A DNA stretch of 64,000 bases from Unio delphinus (Eukaryota; Mollusca; Bivalvia; Unionida; Unionidae), in NCBI GenBank assembly GCA_029339505.1, contig JAQISU010000033.1, positions 5,752,001-5,816,000 of the forward strand. Direction: 5' to 3'. Numbering within the stretch: position 1 is the first letter of the stretch; each line of letters begins with the position of its first letter. The notes below the pieces were generated by a model. That model was given only the letters and a program-made list of their open reading frames with translations. It was not told where the DNA came from and searched no databases. Shown piece by piece: positions 41,996 through 59,418 of the stretch. Both the position numbers and the translations under genes were made by a program.

Positions 41996-44733
41996 CTGAT
42001 AATCATACAAAAGTGAAATGTTTGGGGACTTTGAGGGCCTGGAGGCAGAAGAAACCAACCCGTGTACATAAGGCAACTACAGATCTACGAATAATTTGTT
42101 TAACGTCCTGATATAGAAAAGCATATAGATATCCTGCGAGAAAGGTCTTAACTAATCAGAATATCAACTTCACTTTAATTCATAGTGAATATCACCATTA
42201 TATAATGGAATTGTTGCGGATTTAAATTAAGTGTAGTGAAACGTTTCTGCCTTTAAGCGAATATGATCTTGAAGCCTAATGTGTGCATGCAACAAATTTC
42301 ACCGACATGGATAACATCAGACTTAAGATTTACTCCCATTTCAATACCCACTCTACAATTATTTATGGTTCTTTAAAAGGAACTTCAATAAGGTCTCTCA
42401 TAATGTAAGCATACATTAGCAAGCCTTTGTTGTACGCGTCACTCGCCGTCGAGAGCTTACTTAATGTTCCATTTATGTACCAATTAAACACGAAATTACT
42501 ACCATATGATTTAGATGACCTAGTTCAACCCCACGTGTTCTACTCCGTGATTTCAATGTACATACCACTATATCAAAAAAAATGCGTCGCTGAGGCATAT
42601 ATGTAGATGATTTTATTTCTAGACACGATTTTTGTCTATATATCACCAAAAAAATAAGATTTGTAGAATAATGAACTCGCACATCTGACCGTTTATACTC
42701 ATCCGCTGTTTCTGAATTATGATTAGCAAGCCACTTATAATCTTTTCAGCAGTGACTACTTCTTAATCTTTCTAAAGGACATTAGCTACAATATTGTTGA
42801 GCTTATTCCACACTAGAGGGTAAAGAAGGCCAACTGTATCAGGTCTGAGACACGTTGTATAATTAGACGTAATAACGATACCTTTTTCAGCGTCGGTGAT
42901 CTTTTTCCTAATGTTACATCTATTTAAATCGCGATTGCAAACAATATATCTATATGCCCTCAACTGACTCTAAAATAACCCATAAGACATTATTCACCAA
43001 AGACTTTATTAGGAGCCATTATACACCACCGACAAGCATGGAGAACATTTATCAATCGTCCAACGCGCAAACGCTTAAGTAGATATCGCATATTTCGGTT
43101 AAAGCTCACATAAGGATTAAGGACTGTAAGAGAACATGAGGAATAATTAGTTGGTGCTTTTAACTCTCATTATTCTATACTTCATTATGGGACGTGATCC
43201 GCAAAGTTAGTTAAGGAAAAGCACCACTTCTGAGAACTAACATTACACTCAGCATGTTTTTTGTTAATGTCATGGTGTTTGTTGTTTGTAGTTTTATCGT
43301 TATATCTGTTCTAAAGCGCTTAGAGCTTCTAAAGATAGACGGTACACAAAGTCCTCATTATTATTAGTATTAATCACTGTATCTCATATTATTTTATCAC
43401 GATATCGTTGTAACTGATTGGTAAATGTTATTCGAGTATGGCGTTTATGATAGCGTAGTAGCTTCAAGGTGTGTCTAGCAATTTACGAAATGTAACCTCA
43501 AATTAGTTTTTGAACTACTGATAATATGTAGCTCTCAGGAAGTCGCACAAACTAAACGACTCAACTTTCTTCGTAATTTACGTACACAGTATCATATAAA
43601 CCCTCAGCTTCAAACCTTTCTCTACACATCTCACAAATCAGGCTCATGAATTGTGATGTCGATCCTTTGATTCATTCTCGGTGTGTTATCTGCCAAACAT
43701 ATGCCATACATATGGCCATTACAAGCCACAAAAATACCTGCAAGAAGAAACCAACTTGTTCCAGATAACGGGTGACATGTCAATATGGATCGGCTATATT
43801 AGAAAAGACAATCGTACGAATTGATAGGCAGTATACTTCTCATGCTCTGGAGACAACATTGTGTAAGATATGAATGTAAATATATCAGTAATTTTAAAAC
43901 AAGTCTGCTAACTTACAACTGAATATTCGTATTTGTCATTCAAGTTTATGTTTTTCAGTCAATCAATTCAGCAAAATGTTGAAGGGTTATATAGGAATAG
44001 GCGATAATATATAAAACATTTACTAGATGTAACAGAACACATTTATCTATCAGGCACGTTGATCAATAGTCATCACGTTAATAGAAGCAACGTGCTTAAT
44101 TATAAACTATACAGCTACCATGGTTATTAAATATTCTTTAAATATTTCCTCCGTTTTTGTTGTGGCCTGACGTTATTTATAATCATGACAAATCGAACTC
44201 GCTTCGCCGAACTTCAGAACTCGAACACTCGACTTGGCAAGAGATAATTATCTATAAATATTTTGAGTAATGTTTGAGTAGCCGTGCAAGATGTCCTCTC
44301 GAAACATAAAAGTAACGTCTCAACATTTAAAGGAATGTACTTTGATGGCTAGCCTCTGTTATTGATTTTGTGCTAACATGCAACACTAATGTAATTTGTA
44401 TTAATGTATCGTCATAAAGAGAACAATGAGTCTCAAGAACATAAATTATCCTTGTAATTTGCAACGCCTTTCAAAAGAAGTAGCAAACACACTATAATGG
44501 TAACACGTGTTAGTTTCAGGATAAGTTAATTGTTGAATACAGTATTTCATACATTACGTGTTATTACATTGAAAATCTGTATTGGTTAAAACAACATTCG
44601 AAACAGTGCAGTCTTATCAATCCTTTAGCTTTCATTGGCTTCAGATGTCAACCGCATCACCTCAAAACATATATGGCCAGGATCCTTGTATGACAGTGAT
44701 TCTCAAAGGTTGGTATAAAATTCAGGCCAAGCA
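41996..44733. other. Unassigned host sequence
   Basis: No supported feature. Open frames of 60-70 residues on the - strand (42473-42682, 42772-42963) lack any recognisable domain. Confidence 0.45.
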
Positions 44734-45036
<303 letters not shown>

Positions 45037-45516
45037 GGGATTTCATTTGGTGATTTTGGGACAGATGATACAAATTGAGATATGTACTTTTCTATATGGC
45101 TCTCAAGCGACAAAACAAGTTATTGTATTTTGTTTGTCCTCAATACGGCCAAAACCACCGTCAAATCAAAATACCAATATAAACAAACAAGAGCAATGAA
45201 CAATATATTTCAAAATATCTACCCAACTATACAACGTATTCATGAAAGTGCCATACCAGTGTAGATAAAGTAAATAAAATTCAGTATTATTTTAATAGAA
45301 AATAAAGTCTGGACGCGGTATAAACAAACCCGATGGAACAATTATCCATAATAAGTGAGAAATACGCTCAGGTGTGTTTTCGAAAATATTATACATCGGA
45401 CCGATTTTATCGCTCGGTAATTTCCGGAGGGTTCTTCCTCCAACAGTTATTTATATTTTTTTTTTTTAAAATACGCGTCCCGTTATAAATGATTATGCTA
45501 TGTGCTGCTCAAAACG

Positions 45517-45600
45517 CTCAATATAAAGGCAGTTCCGTGTTTGCTAATTCATTGACCTCAATATAACGGTAGTTACGTGTTTGCTAATTCATTGACCTCA
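45517..45600 (+). repeat. 40-bp tandem duplication
   Basis: CTCAATATAA...GTGTTTGCTAATTCATTGAC occurs from 45517 and again from 45557 with three differences. Confidence 0.85.

Positions 45601-47937
<2,337 letters not shown>

Positions 47938-48013
<76 letters not shown>
47938..48013. repeat. (ATT)n microsatellite
   Basis: Pure trinucleotide tract next to the truncated end of the LINE relic. Confidence 0.97.
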
Positions 48014-48014
<1 letters not shown>

Positions 48015-48179
48015 AATAGATGAAAAGAATGCATGCAACGAAAATGTTTTAATTACAGCAATGCCTTTTATTAAAAGCAAACTGCGCAGGAGTGTATTCC
48101 GTTTGCAGATACAGTTTGTATCCTGTTGACTAAAACTTGAACTAAAATAAGGCTGCATTGTGAATGCCAAATACAAGCT

Positions 48180-49480
48180 GGGGACCGTGATGAAATATAT
48201 CATGATCTATTTTGCCCAATGCTGCAGACAAATCAAAGAGGGCGAGGACTCTAATCTTTCAGCCATTTATAGCAGAGATAATGTCATTAACTACTTTCAG
48301 AAGCGTAGTTTGAGTACTCTGGCAATGGCTATATGGAGACTGTACACTGCTAACAAGACTTTGAATTCAGATGAGATACAAGTTGGATCAGAACAACCTT
48401 TCCCAATATTTTTTTTTATGAACGGGAGATTAGAACCGGGGGGAGGGTAGTTCTTTAAATCGTTATGGTCAAGTGTTCGTTTTTTCAGCAGAGGATTTAC
48501 AAAGGCAGTTTTGAAAAATGATGGGTATTCCCCGGATGAGATAGATATTAATAACATCAGTTAGTGAAGGCAATATTGAGTCTAAGGACTCAAGCAGTAG
48601 TGATTTTGGAATTGGACCAATTTCACATGACTTTGTCGCACTCTTCATCACGATCTATAGAGACAGTTTAAGATTGAAAACGTTAATAGAATCTAGGAGT
48701 TTTTAGGTGTATGGGTTTCAAGGATATTGAAAGTGAAAGTTGAAATCTCCAAGAATAATTAGGTTGCCACCTATCGAATTTCCATACTCCAGAAGACTCA
48801 GAAACTGCTCGAAAAAGAGAGATTCAGTCAGCTTGATTTTTTTTCTACTAAGAGGAGGGCGGTAGAGACAGAACAAAAGGACTGACATTTGTTAAAGTGT
48901 GTGTGTTGTTTGCACTAGCTCAAACGATGTGTGGCAGAAATTGAAGGTTGTGTTGTATTTAAGACATTTTATCATGGAATTCATTGTGATGACAGCAATT
49001 CCACCTCCGCGAGAATGGCACGGGAACGACTTAATGGTGTCAGCCGTGGGTGTTAAAACCGCGCACTTGGGATCATCGCCCGATGTTTGTTGCGATGTGT
49101 CTGTCAAGAAGAAGACGTCGATATTCTGCTCCTTGATAAAATTAACTATTTATGTGCGTTTTTCCGGTGGTTCAACTGATTGGGCGTTGAATAATGCAAT
49201 AAGCAATGGAGTCTCTGCGACAGTTGACACAACGGTTCACAATTTAAGATGGATTTGCACCAGGTTATCAAAATTATCGGCCGAATTTTTAAATTGATTT
49301 TCTGGAAAGGACGAAAGGGAGATAACTGGAATTCTTCTTCCTGTTCTATGCCGGCCAGCTTTGAGACAACGTTTCTTTTTTCATTTCCGTATACATTTAA
49401 GTAATGACGAATGTAGTCTTAGGTCATTTAGTCCTGAGCACAATGTAGCATGAGGAGCCAAGGTTTGATCATTGAAAGCG
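48180..49480 (-). pseudogene. CR1/L2-like LINE relic, copy 1
   Basis: On the - strand, in several frames, the order of a non-LTR retroelement is visible. A 5' part (about 49470-49250) is followed by an endonuclease with TDTSQQTSGDDPKCAVLTPT, HSRGGGIAVI and, near 48730-48760, LIILGDFNFHFQ. Reverse transcriptase follows (48297-48660) with FFKTAFVNPLLKKRTLDHND and then, near 48190-48240, LFDLSAA-IDHDI around the catalytic region. It has many stops. The 49250-49470 stretch matches 61141-61400 in inverted orientation, so both are copies of one family. Confidence 0.8.
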
Positions 49481-49753
49481 ATTAATGAGGGTCCATCATA
49501 CCCTCAGCAGGTTGACTGGCGATCACGTGATGGCCGTTTATTCAAACACAAAGGACGCCTTAACAGTGGAACAAGACAGCTAAGAAGAATTATTATTATT
49601 TTCGTTTAACAAACAATGAGATGAAGAAACACATACTAACTGAACAGCAAATGCATGATGAAGATAGACAACAAGCACATATATCATGAAAAATAGCACA
49701 AAAACTGGAAGAGCTGTGTCAAGCCGGATAAGCTATAGCCGCCATCGTTCTGG

Positions 49754-49814
<61 letters not shown>

Positions 49815-50483
49815 GATACAGACAGATAGAGATTCAGGCCTTGTTTCCCTAATAAAAATAGATTTTCATTGAATAAGTTGAATCTGAAATTAATTTATTT
49901 TACTTAATTATGATCATCTTGACATGTACAATAAAGATCCAGACATACTATCACGTCGTTTTCTTCATTAATGTGACAGTAAGTGTAGTTGAAAATATCA
50001 CCATATTGTATTTCCTGTATTAATTTGCGAGCAGACATCTCTTCGGTATGCAGGAACACTTCAAAACGTAATCGCATCAGGATATACACCTTTTGGTTGA
50101 CAGAAAAAGCACGGTTCCCATATGCAGACTGTGAATGCCAAAGTGAATCAGTAAATCAAAACAGTTAAACTGGCTTCTTACTGAATATCTACATTTCGTT
50201 GTTTCAACCATAGTGGACAAGGTTGATGTTGAGAATATTTCAATGATTTACGAATATTTCCCCTCACAAATTAGCACGTTAAATAATGCGATACGAATAT
50301 ATACAGTTTTAATTGTAGGATGGAGAAACTTTGATAGCATATATTCTAATTTTAGCTATTATCTAATCAATTTAGGTCAAATTACATTTTTCAACAGCAT
50401 CCTATACGAGTGAAAATATTTAAGCAACTTAAAGACTGCTCTAAAATTATTGATTTGCTACATTCCGTTCTTTTTCTTATTTG
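49481..50483. other. Unassigned host sequence with (TA)n
   Basis: (TA)n at 49756-49810; otherwise nothing recognisable. Confidence 0.45.
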
Positions 50484-50488
50484 ACATC
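50484..50488 (+). other. Solo LTR target duplication, left (ACATC)
   Basis: ACATC directly precedes the LTR and recurs at 51992-51996. Confidence 0.85.
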
Positions 50489-51991
50489 TGTCACGGAATT
50501 GTGTATGACTGGTATGAATTTATGTATGTTGTCAAAAATGTACTCGGGTTTCGCTGCTGCGTAGTCACCCGAGGGTGGTTTATTTTGTATCGGCTCTAGT
50601 AATTTAGAAATACTGAACTCGACTCAATCTATGCTGCATGTGCAAATTGCCTGCAGTTTCAACCAAAGTACCTAGCTGCGCATATCTGTCACATCTAGTT
50701 TATATTATAGAGCAAATTCTCTGTAAACATTACATTACAACGTGTCTTGTCAGGAAGCTTACCACTATATGAGAGTAGAATCTTCAGCTGCGGACGTATT
50801 TAAGTTTAAGATTGTATTCTTATCGCTATTCGTTTTATATGACATTATTGTTTCAGATTTCAGATTTTTAGAATTTTTTCTAAATTCTACAGAATAAATA
50901 CCTAGGTGATACAGCGCCATGATATTAGAATTACTATAGTCTGCTTGGAGATAGCTATTTGTTGTAAGTGAACAGAAATATTGAATTTAATTATACGCTG
51001 CATGCATTGAACGTTTAATGTAAATGGGTAACTAATTCATATGCGCGCATGCGCAACATATATGAATATGGAAGTACTTAACCGTGTCATATTTATTACA
51101 CGGTTTAGTTGTTTTTACTTTTAGCTGCCTTGTGTTTGGTTGGGTGCTGCGTTGTGTACGGTTGGTTGCTGCCTTGTATATGCCTTATCTATATGGTTGG
51201 GTGATGTGAAGTCGCAGAAATCTGTGTGGTTTCTTGTGACGTATACGCTGTGTCTGTTGACGTTGGTTCAGAGGAGTGTATTTGGTGTTCTCGATGCGAG
51301 TGACCAAGGCGTCGCGACCGTCGGGTCTGTGTTAAATGTGAGGGCTCTCGAGGGATCCTTCAACAGACAGGGAGGAGTGGACCATGCGTGGTGACTCCTT
51401 GATCATTGACTAGAGCGGGTGGAACCGAGATAAATCTTGGATGTCAAATGGGCGCCACGATAGTTATATAATACGTGTTCCACGTTATTGGTAATGCCAT
51501 CCGAGCAAAACTATCACCAGTTACATATCAAAATCGTTATATGAACGATAAATTCATAATTTCACATTTACATATCAAAATCGTTATATGAACGATAAAA
51601 TCATAAATGACATACCTTTACATTGCTAAATCGTTATATGAACGATATAATTAAAATTAGAGGCAGTTACATCTCAGTCTCGTTATACGAGCGAAATATT
51701 CGTAAATTCAGACATACGCTTGTATTTGTTGATCGGATGATAAGACGTTATTCACATTAGTTTCAAATTCCTTTCGTTGAAATCATCCTTTGATGTTGTT
51801 TTTTTTGGGTTGAGTTACTTGTGTTTCATAGTTCCATGTAAGGAACTTTATAATTTTACTTATTTTTTTGTTTATCATGGTGTCATATTTGTTTATATTT
51901 AAATTGCGTTTATAATAATAAACATCTTATTAACGCAGTTGTTTTCGATGTCTTCACTAATCCAGTCCCAACCCGGCTACATCTTGTGACA
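50489..51991. mobile_element. Solo LTR (1503 bp) of an LTR retrotransposon
   Basis: Begins TGTCACGGAATT and ends CATCTTGTGACA, so the termini are TG...CA with a short inverted repeat TGTCAC/GTGACA. It is flanked by perfect 5-bp duplications ACATC (50484-50488 and 51992-51996), as expected of Ty3/gypsy-type or similar insertions reduced to one LTR by recombination. AATAATAAA at about 51914-51922 could be a poly(A) signal. Palindromic repeats lie at 51533-51695. The open frame at 51140-51394 inside it is probably not a gene. Direction of transcription is likely rightward, judging from the poly(A)-like signal near the right end. Confidence 0.82.
51533..51695. repeat. Palindrome-bearing tandem repeats inside the solo LTR
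   Basis: ATCGTTATATGAACGAT (6-bp arms) occurs at 51533-51549, 51580-51596 and 51630-51646, with a degenerate fourth copy CTCGTTATACGAGCGA near 51679. The spacing is 47-50 bp, about five helical turns. Confidence 0.85.
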
Positions 51992-54023
<2,032 letters not shown>

Positions 54024-54799
54024 TTTGCTTGGGTCCTCAGAATGACAAACAGGTCTATTCTGATCGACGTTTCATTTAGACAGATTGTAGTGTATCAACT
54101 TCGCACATGTCGCACTAATGACAGATTGATATGTCACTTTATACTTTTCCGAAGGCCTCGATGAAAAGCGTACGATTATTGAATATAAACGTAAAAATGC
54201 CGCATTCTGCAACATCATCCAAAATAGCGTTTATCCCATCCAAATAAACGTTCATTAATATAGTTTTAGTAGACCATTCTCTAAAGAATATTCCTGTCTA
54301 TGTGATTCGTATTTATCGTAATAATGTTCTTACCATTACATCAGACGGCTAATCACTGAGTGAGACAGGTACAACTTAGTTATTTGTATGTTTAACTTGG
54401 TTTCTCCCTTAACATACTCCTTTAACATATTTATGTGGCTAAGTTGGTCTTGGTTTCGCCTCCATCGGGTAAATAATGATTTAATAATAATACTTAGCAT
54501 GACGAGGATTGTGTAGTACTATAGTGCCTGGTTAGAGTGCAAATTAGTTCTTGCAATCTCATCGTCTTTGACAATTTATATTCAAAGTTGAAACATGATT
54601 AAGAAGATGTATTTTTGGTATCTTCATTAGAACGAAGTTTCACATTGAATAAATTCAATGATCACTACATAGTATGTTAAACATTAGTACAAAGGGACTC
54701 ACTCCTTCATGATTCCCTAACAGCAAACACAAGTAAATGGATGTGTCCATCCCAATTGTTGCCTATAAAATCCAATCATATTTTTCAAAGTTTCATAAA

Positions 54800-56600
54800 T
54801 TATTTATAAAGTCCATTGGCTCTCAGAGTGATGAGCAGAAGCTATGAATTGTTGGATAGCTAATTCCTATGGAATCTGCTCTAATATTACAGACATAGAC
54901 TTTGACGATTGATCAAATTGGACAGATTTGGGAAGGCCAAATTGTGAAATTGTGTACAAAGCACTATAATGTTTTAGATTTAATATTTCTCAAAGGAATT
55001 GCCTCTGAAAATCTTGAGGAAGGTGAAATTATGGACAAAAGGTATTGGTTACTTACATGGTCTTATCAAAACGACCAATACAGTCTACCACATTTCTGAT
55101 AAATGGTTCGTCAAATGCAGAAAGGGGTTGCAGATAAGCCTTAGGTATCTTCAAGATTGGAGTTACCTATCATTTGATACGTATGACAGGATCTTCAGTA
55201 TTTACAAACATCGAGTTTAATGGTTGGCCAATCAAGACTTTCTGATACTTTCTTATTAATCCCTAAATGACCAGCCAAAGGTATTTTGTGGTCGAGAGTA
55301 CGAAGTTCCTCTCTGTACGATTTTGAAACTACAAGTTCATATTTTGTTGACTTCTCAACATTAGGAGGTATCTCAGGTGGTCTCCATGTTCTCATAAGAA
55401 TTGAAATTGTGATGAAATAACAAACAGTAGTTATGTTGCTTCAGTTTCACTAATGGATCTTGGGAACAAACATGAGATCATTTTCCTATAAGACGACAAA
55501 AGTGATTGTCGTTCGTCACCCTGATTACGATAAGGAGAATGATTAGCTAAAGTAGAAACACTGTGAATAATACTCTTCATTGATCCGAACAAGGAGTGAA
55601 AGTAACCTCACTAAAAGCTTCACCAATACATATGTCAGCTAACGTAATAGTTTCCTATTCAACATCATTCTCAAGAGCTGTTTTTGCCATAACTCGAGTA
55701 ACTGCACAAGCTGGACGTCCATCAGGGAATTCTTGTTCTATAGGATCACACTTCAGATAGATCATTGCCTTGAAATAAATGAATGCCCTCAATGGGTAAC
55801 AAAAACACAGTTCCAACTTTCACGAGTCATGACACTGTGTGTAAGACAAATTAACACACTGGAGATGAGCATTAGCAGAACCGCACTCTATTCACTAAAG
55901 ACGAACACTCTCATTAGAATTAGACGTCTAAGAAAAAGCCAAAGTGCTTGATAAAAAGTACTCTCAGAAGCTCCTGTGTCCCTTAAAATGTGAATAGTGA
56001 TAAGACTAGCCAAATTACTTATGAGTGATAATGACCCCATGGACTTTACTGGTTCATACATTTACATAATACTCAGGCTGTGTTTTTAAACCCAACATGT
56101 ATTGCTTTCAACACATGACCGTGACCTTGACCTCTAAGAAATAAGAACATTTAGAATAGATCGTTCTTAATTATGTGGCTTTTTTCATTTTGTAATTAAC
56201 ATAAATAGGATGTCATTTTTTCTTATAAATAGTACATGTAGGAAGAATAAGGATTTATGATGAATATTATCAGAAACATGATTTCTAAATGTTGTGCAAA
56301 ATTGAAATTTAGAAGGGCTCGTATTAGGCTGAAATACATTTTTACCAGACAACGGCTGAGTAGACGATCTACTTAGAAAAGAAACTGTATTAGCAAAGGA
56401 ATATTTGTTCGCAGTACGAGAAACATTTTCTAAAGTATCAACCTTATGCTCATCAAGATAATAATTAGTGTCACTATGGTTACAGTTCTTGAACTCTTTA
56501 AATAATACGAGTCGTCTTTTTAGAAAAGCACCACCTATCAAATTGTTCCCATACAAATTCAGCATAGATCTGGTCAGCTTTTTGTCGATCATTTAGATAA
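54800..56600 (-). pseudogene. Ty3/gypsy pol relic (protease, integrase)
   Basis: Read leftward on the - strand. Near 55990-55966 there is a retropepsin active site, ILRDTGASES. Then come a stretch like the LGNDLAGG-type protease end and PACAVTR-type linker (about 55780-55640), and an open piece RTWRPPEIPPNVEKSTKYEL (55395-55195) with the H2C2 integrase finger: RTLDHKIPLAGHLGINKK, then CRSCHTYQMIG. Degraded integrase-core words (NQYL, FGLP-like) continue to about 54900. No reverse transcriptase lies between protease and integrase, so about 2 kb is missing. An open frame of 135 residues upstream (56185-56592) may be gag. No LTRs were found. Confidence 0.72.
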
Positions 56601-56855
56601 CTTTGTCGATAAAACTCAGGTACCAAAACAGAAACCTTCAAGATATAATCCTTAATCCCATCCTCATCAGCACTCTGCTGTGGTTACATTGAAATGTATG
56701 TACACTTTGTAATATTAGCAACCTTTTCCAGAAAATGGGATACTAACTTTAAATTTTTTATATCATCAAATGTGGGGTAGTGCATTTAACTCTCCAGATC
56801 AAATCTTTTTAATATAAGTTTAAACTATCTGTATTCCTTTTATTTGTATATTTGC

Positions 56856-56856
<1 letters not shown>

Positions 56857-56931
<75 letters not shown>
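56857..56931. repeat. (CT)n microsatellite
   Basis: Pure CT tract. Confidence 0.97.
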
Positions 56932-56934
<3 letters not shown>

Positions 56935-57439
56935 CCAATGGCGTTCACCTCTCTTTTTCCATTTGCATTTGTTTTTATATCTCCTCATCATCCAATAGCA
57001 TTTACTCTCTTTCCTTCTGATATAAGTGCATTTGTTCTCCTCGTTCTCCACTTGACCTCACCTCTTCTTTTGACTTATTCCAATTATATTTGTTTCTCCT
57101 TCTTATGTGTCGGATATTTAAGCTTTCTTAACTCTAATCTACTCTATTGTATTCTAATTTTAATTTCTTTATTATTATGTTATACTCTGCAAAGGGTTTA
57201 CAAATCAAAGCAAACTCACCTTTATCATGCAAAATATTCGTTTCCTCAAAAATATTGGACAGAAATGTTTTCATTTCCTGCTTCATGAAAGATGATGTTG
57301 TGTCGCAAAGATGTTTTCTTCTGGCAAGCTGAATCAAAGTATATCTTTTTCAATGATTCAAACTACTCCTGAATAAGATGTGAGCTAATGATCTCCCTCC
57401 ACTTTTTATGGTATTGTAAAACATTTTAGTGATTTCACT

Positions 57440-58260
57440 AAGGAAATATCATCAACATCATCATCATCATCAGTCTCTTGACCTAGTGTGGACTGTGCTG
57501 CTAACATCTGACCGGCACCGGTTCACGCCACTTGTCTCGATCATGTGCCAATGCCTGTGTCTCCGCAAAAAGTTTCCTAGTCCATCTTCTAATGTTGTCA
57601 GTGACATGGCCGTACTATTTCAGCGTTCTCTTTTTGAGAGTGGTGAGGAGGTATGTATGTTGGCCTACTTTATGCCTGATTTTGTTACGCACATCTTCAT
57701 TTGTTATGTGGTCCATCTATGATATCCTAATGATGGTTATGTAGCATCACATCTCACATGTCTGCTCGATCTTGTTGCAGACATGGGTTTGTAGTTCTGT
57801 CACTGCTTTCATCCAACCAAATATTGATAGGTTCAGCTAGGACATTTTCATCTCCAGCTGCCTTCCAATTCTTCAGTTCTCTTATTGCTGACTCCGCCTC
57901 TTCTTTGAGAATAGAAATATCATCATCAGTTATTGAGATGGAATTTCAAGCACCTATAGGTCTCTATAGAGTTCTTTACAATACAATACCATTTTTCGGC
58001 ACTGTCACTCGCTTCTGTGAGTTATGTTTCATTTTCGTCTTGAATGGTACGGACTCATGGTTGCTTTTTTATGGTGTGAATTTTGTCCAATCCAATCTTC
58101 GTTTGCTTTCTTCAAGTTTTGTTTCTGATATACTTGTTCATTTCTCGGTTCTACAATATCTCTGTTGTATGTCTAGTGTTTCTGAGATCTCTTCGGGCAT
58201 CAAACAAATTCAGAATATCTTCTGTACCCCTGTATTTTGTATTTGAGCGATGGAGGCAAA
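57440..58260 (-). pseudogene. RTE-like LINE reverse transcriptase relic
   Basis: On the - strand, near 57960-57840, it reads EEAESAIRELKNWKAAGDEN, matching the segment V--AI--LK-GKAAGPDN upstream of the RT core. After an internal deletion, 57720-57500 gives HVTNEDVRNKIRHKVG, LKKRTLKWYGHVTDNI and DKWREPV. This is the C-terminal block (KLKWYGHVTRS ... DRDKWR) shared by RTE-type elements of many invertebrates. The RT catalytic core is missing. Confidence 0.75.
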
Positions 58261-58321
58261 TGATGTCCATGACAGTTGTTGTCAACACTGTGTTGAAAGT
58301 GTATCTCATCCATTTAGTGGA

Positions 58322-58322
<1 letters not shown>

Positions 58323-58378
<56 letters not shown>
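58323..58378. repeat. (TA)n microsatellite
   Basis: Pure TA tract. Confidence 0.97.
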
Positions 58379-58380
<2 letters not shown>

Positions 58381-59262
58381 AGGGTGCCTGCGGCTATCAA
58401 GGGTTATTAGTACAATATTGCACAAGCCGCTGGTCAGAGGTATTGCGCAACTTGTACAAACACCACTCGAAACCGCGTCCCGCTAATTAAGAGAAGAATG
58501 ACACAATAAATTACAATGTTCTTTCCTTCTGACGATTCTTCGTTCAGAAGTAATTCAAAACCCGAAGCTTTAAGATAGCAGATACGTTAATTAAAATTCA
58601 GAACACTAATAAAATAGATGAATTTAACCGTTAATGACTGATAGTACTTTTATCATGGAATCGAATGTTCATTTAACATTGGACTGTTGGGTGATTCACA
58701 ATGACCTTGTTCGTTGACTTGTTTTTTCTTTTTTTTTTCTGCGTGCGTCCGACTTCAGCTTGCCCTTTGATTGAACGGGAATTCCACACTCTGACTTCTG
58801 ACTTCTTTTCCCTCTTTCCCTTTAACTCCTAGCTGATTCTCACTCTTTCCAAACAAACTATTTTCCTTGTGTTTTTGGCGTCTTACAATCGTTCCACATT
58901 TAGTTCCCTGGAACCACAATTTTACGAAGTCGTTCTTGCAACGAACCCTCGGAGTCCTAGTGGCAGTTCTCTCTTGCAGAGAAATTTTTAGACTGACTAA
59001 CCTCGTTTGATACGTAGTATATATTTCCCCGATTCTGGGATTCGACACACCCCCTTCCCTATACATTTGACCAATCGGAATAAATGCTATTCCTACGGAC
59101 CTTTTGAAACCCGTCTATCAAGATGCCAAAAATGCCACTTAGGGTCGAAATATCACCTTATCATTTGTTTCCAACGTGAGGAATCACCTATTTTAAGCGT
59201 GTCAAACACTCAGTCCGCTTTCACTCTAAATATTGTAACAGTCTGGCCGAGGTAAACTAACA
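58379..59262 (-). other. GC-richer segment, possible decayed solo LTR
   Basis: Composition is less AT-rich than the surroundings. It starts TGTAAG after a TA tract and ends CTAACA, which could be TG...CA termini, but no target duplication is visible. A - strand frame of 103 residues (58755-59066) has no domain I know. Weak call. Confidence 0.25.
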
Positions 59263-59358
59263 TTCTTTTCGTTCAAAACTCTATTCCAAGACAGTTAATT
59301 GTTGGCTAGCCTACGAATTAATTAATGAATTTCACTGACAAAAAATTTGGCACTTGAC

Positions 59359-59360
<2 letters not shown>

Positions 59361-59415
<55 letters not shown>
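59361..59415. repeat. (TA)n microsatellite
   Basis: Pure TA tract. Confidence 0.97.

Positions 59416-59418
<3 letters not shown>

Noticed and set aside
51140..51394. 84-residue hydrophobic frame inside the solo LTR
   Set aside because: It lies wholly within the LTR, has no homologous protein that I know, and LTRs rarely encode proteins.
58379..59262. A second definite solo LTR
   Set aside because: The ends could be TG...CA, but the left side abuts a (TA)n tract and no target duplication is found; kept only as a low-confidence feature.
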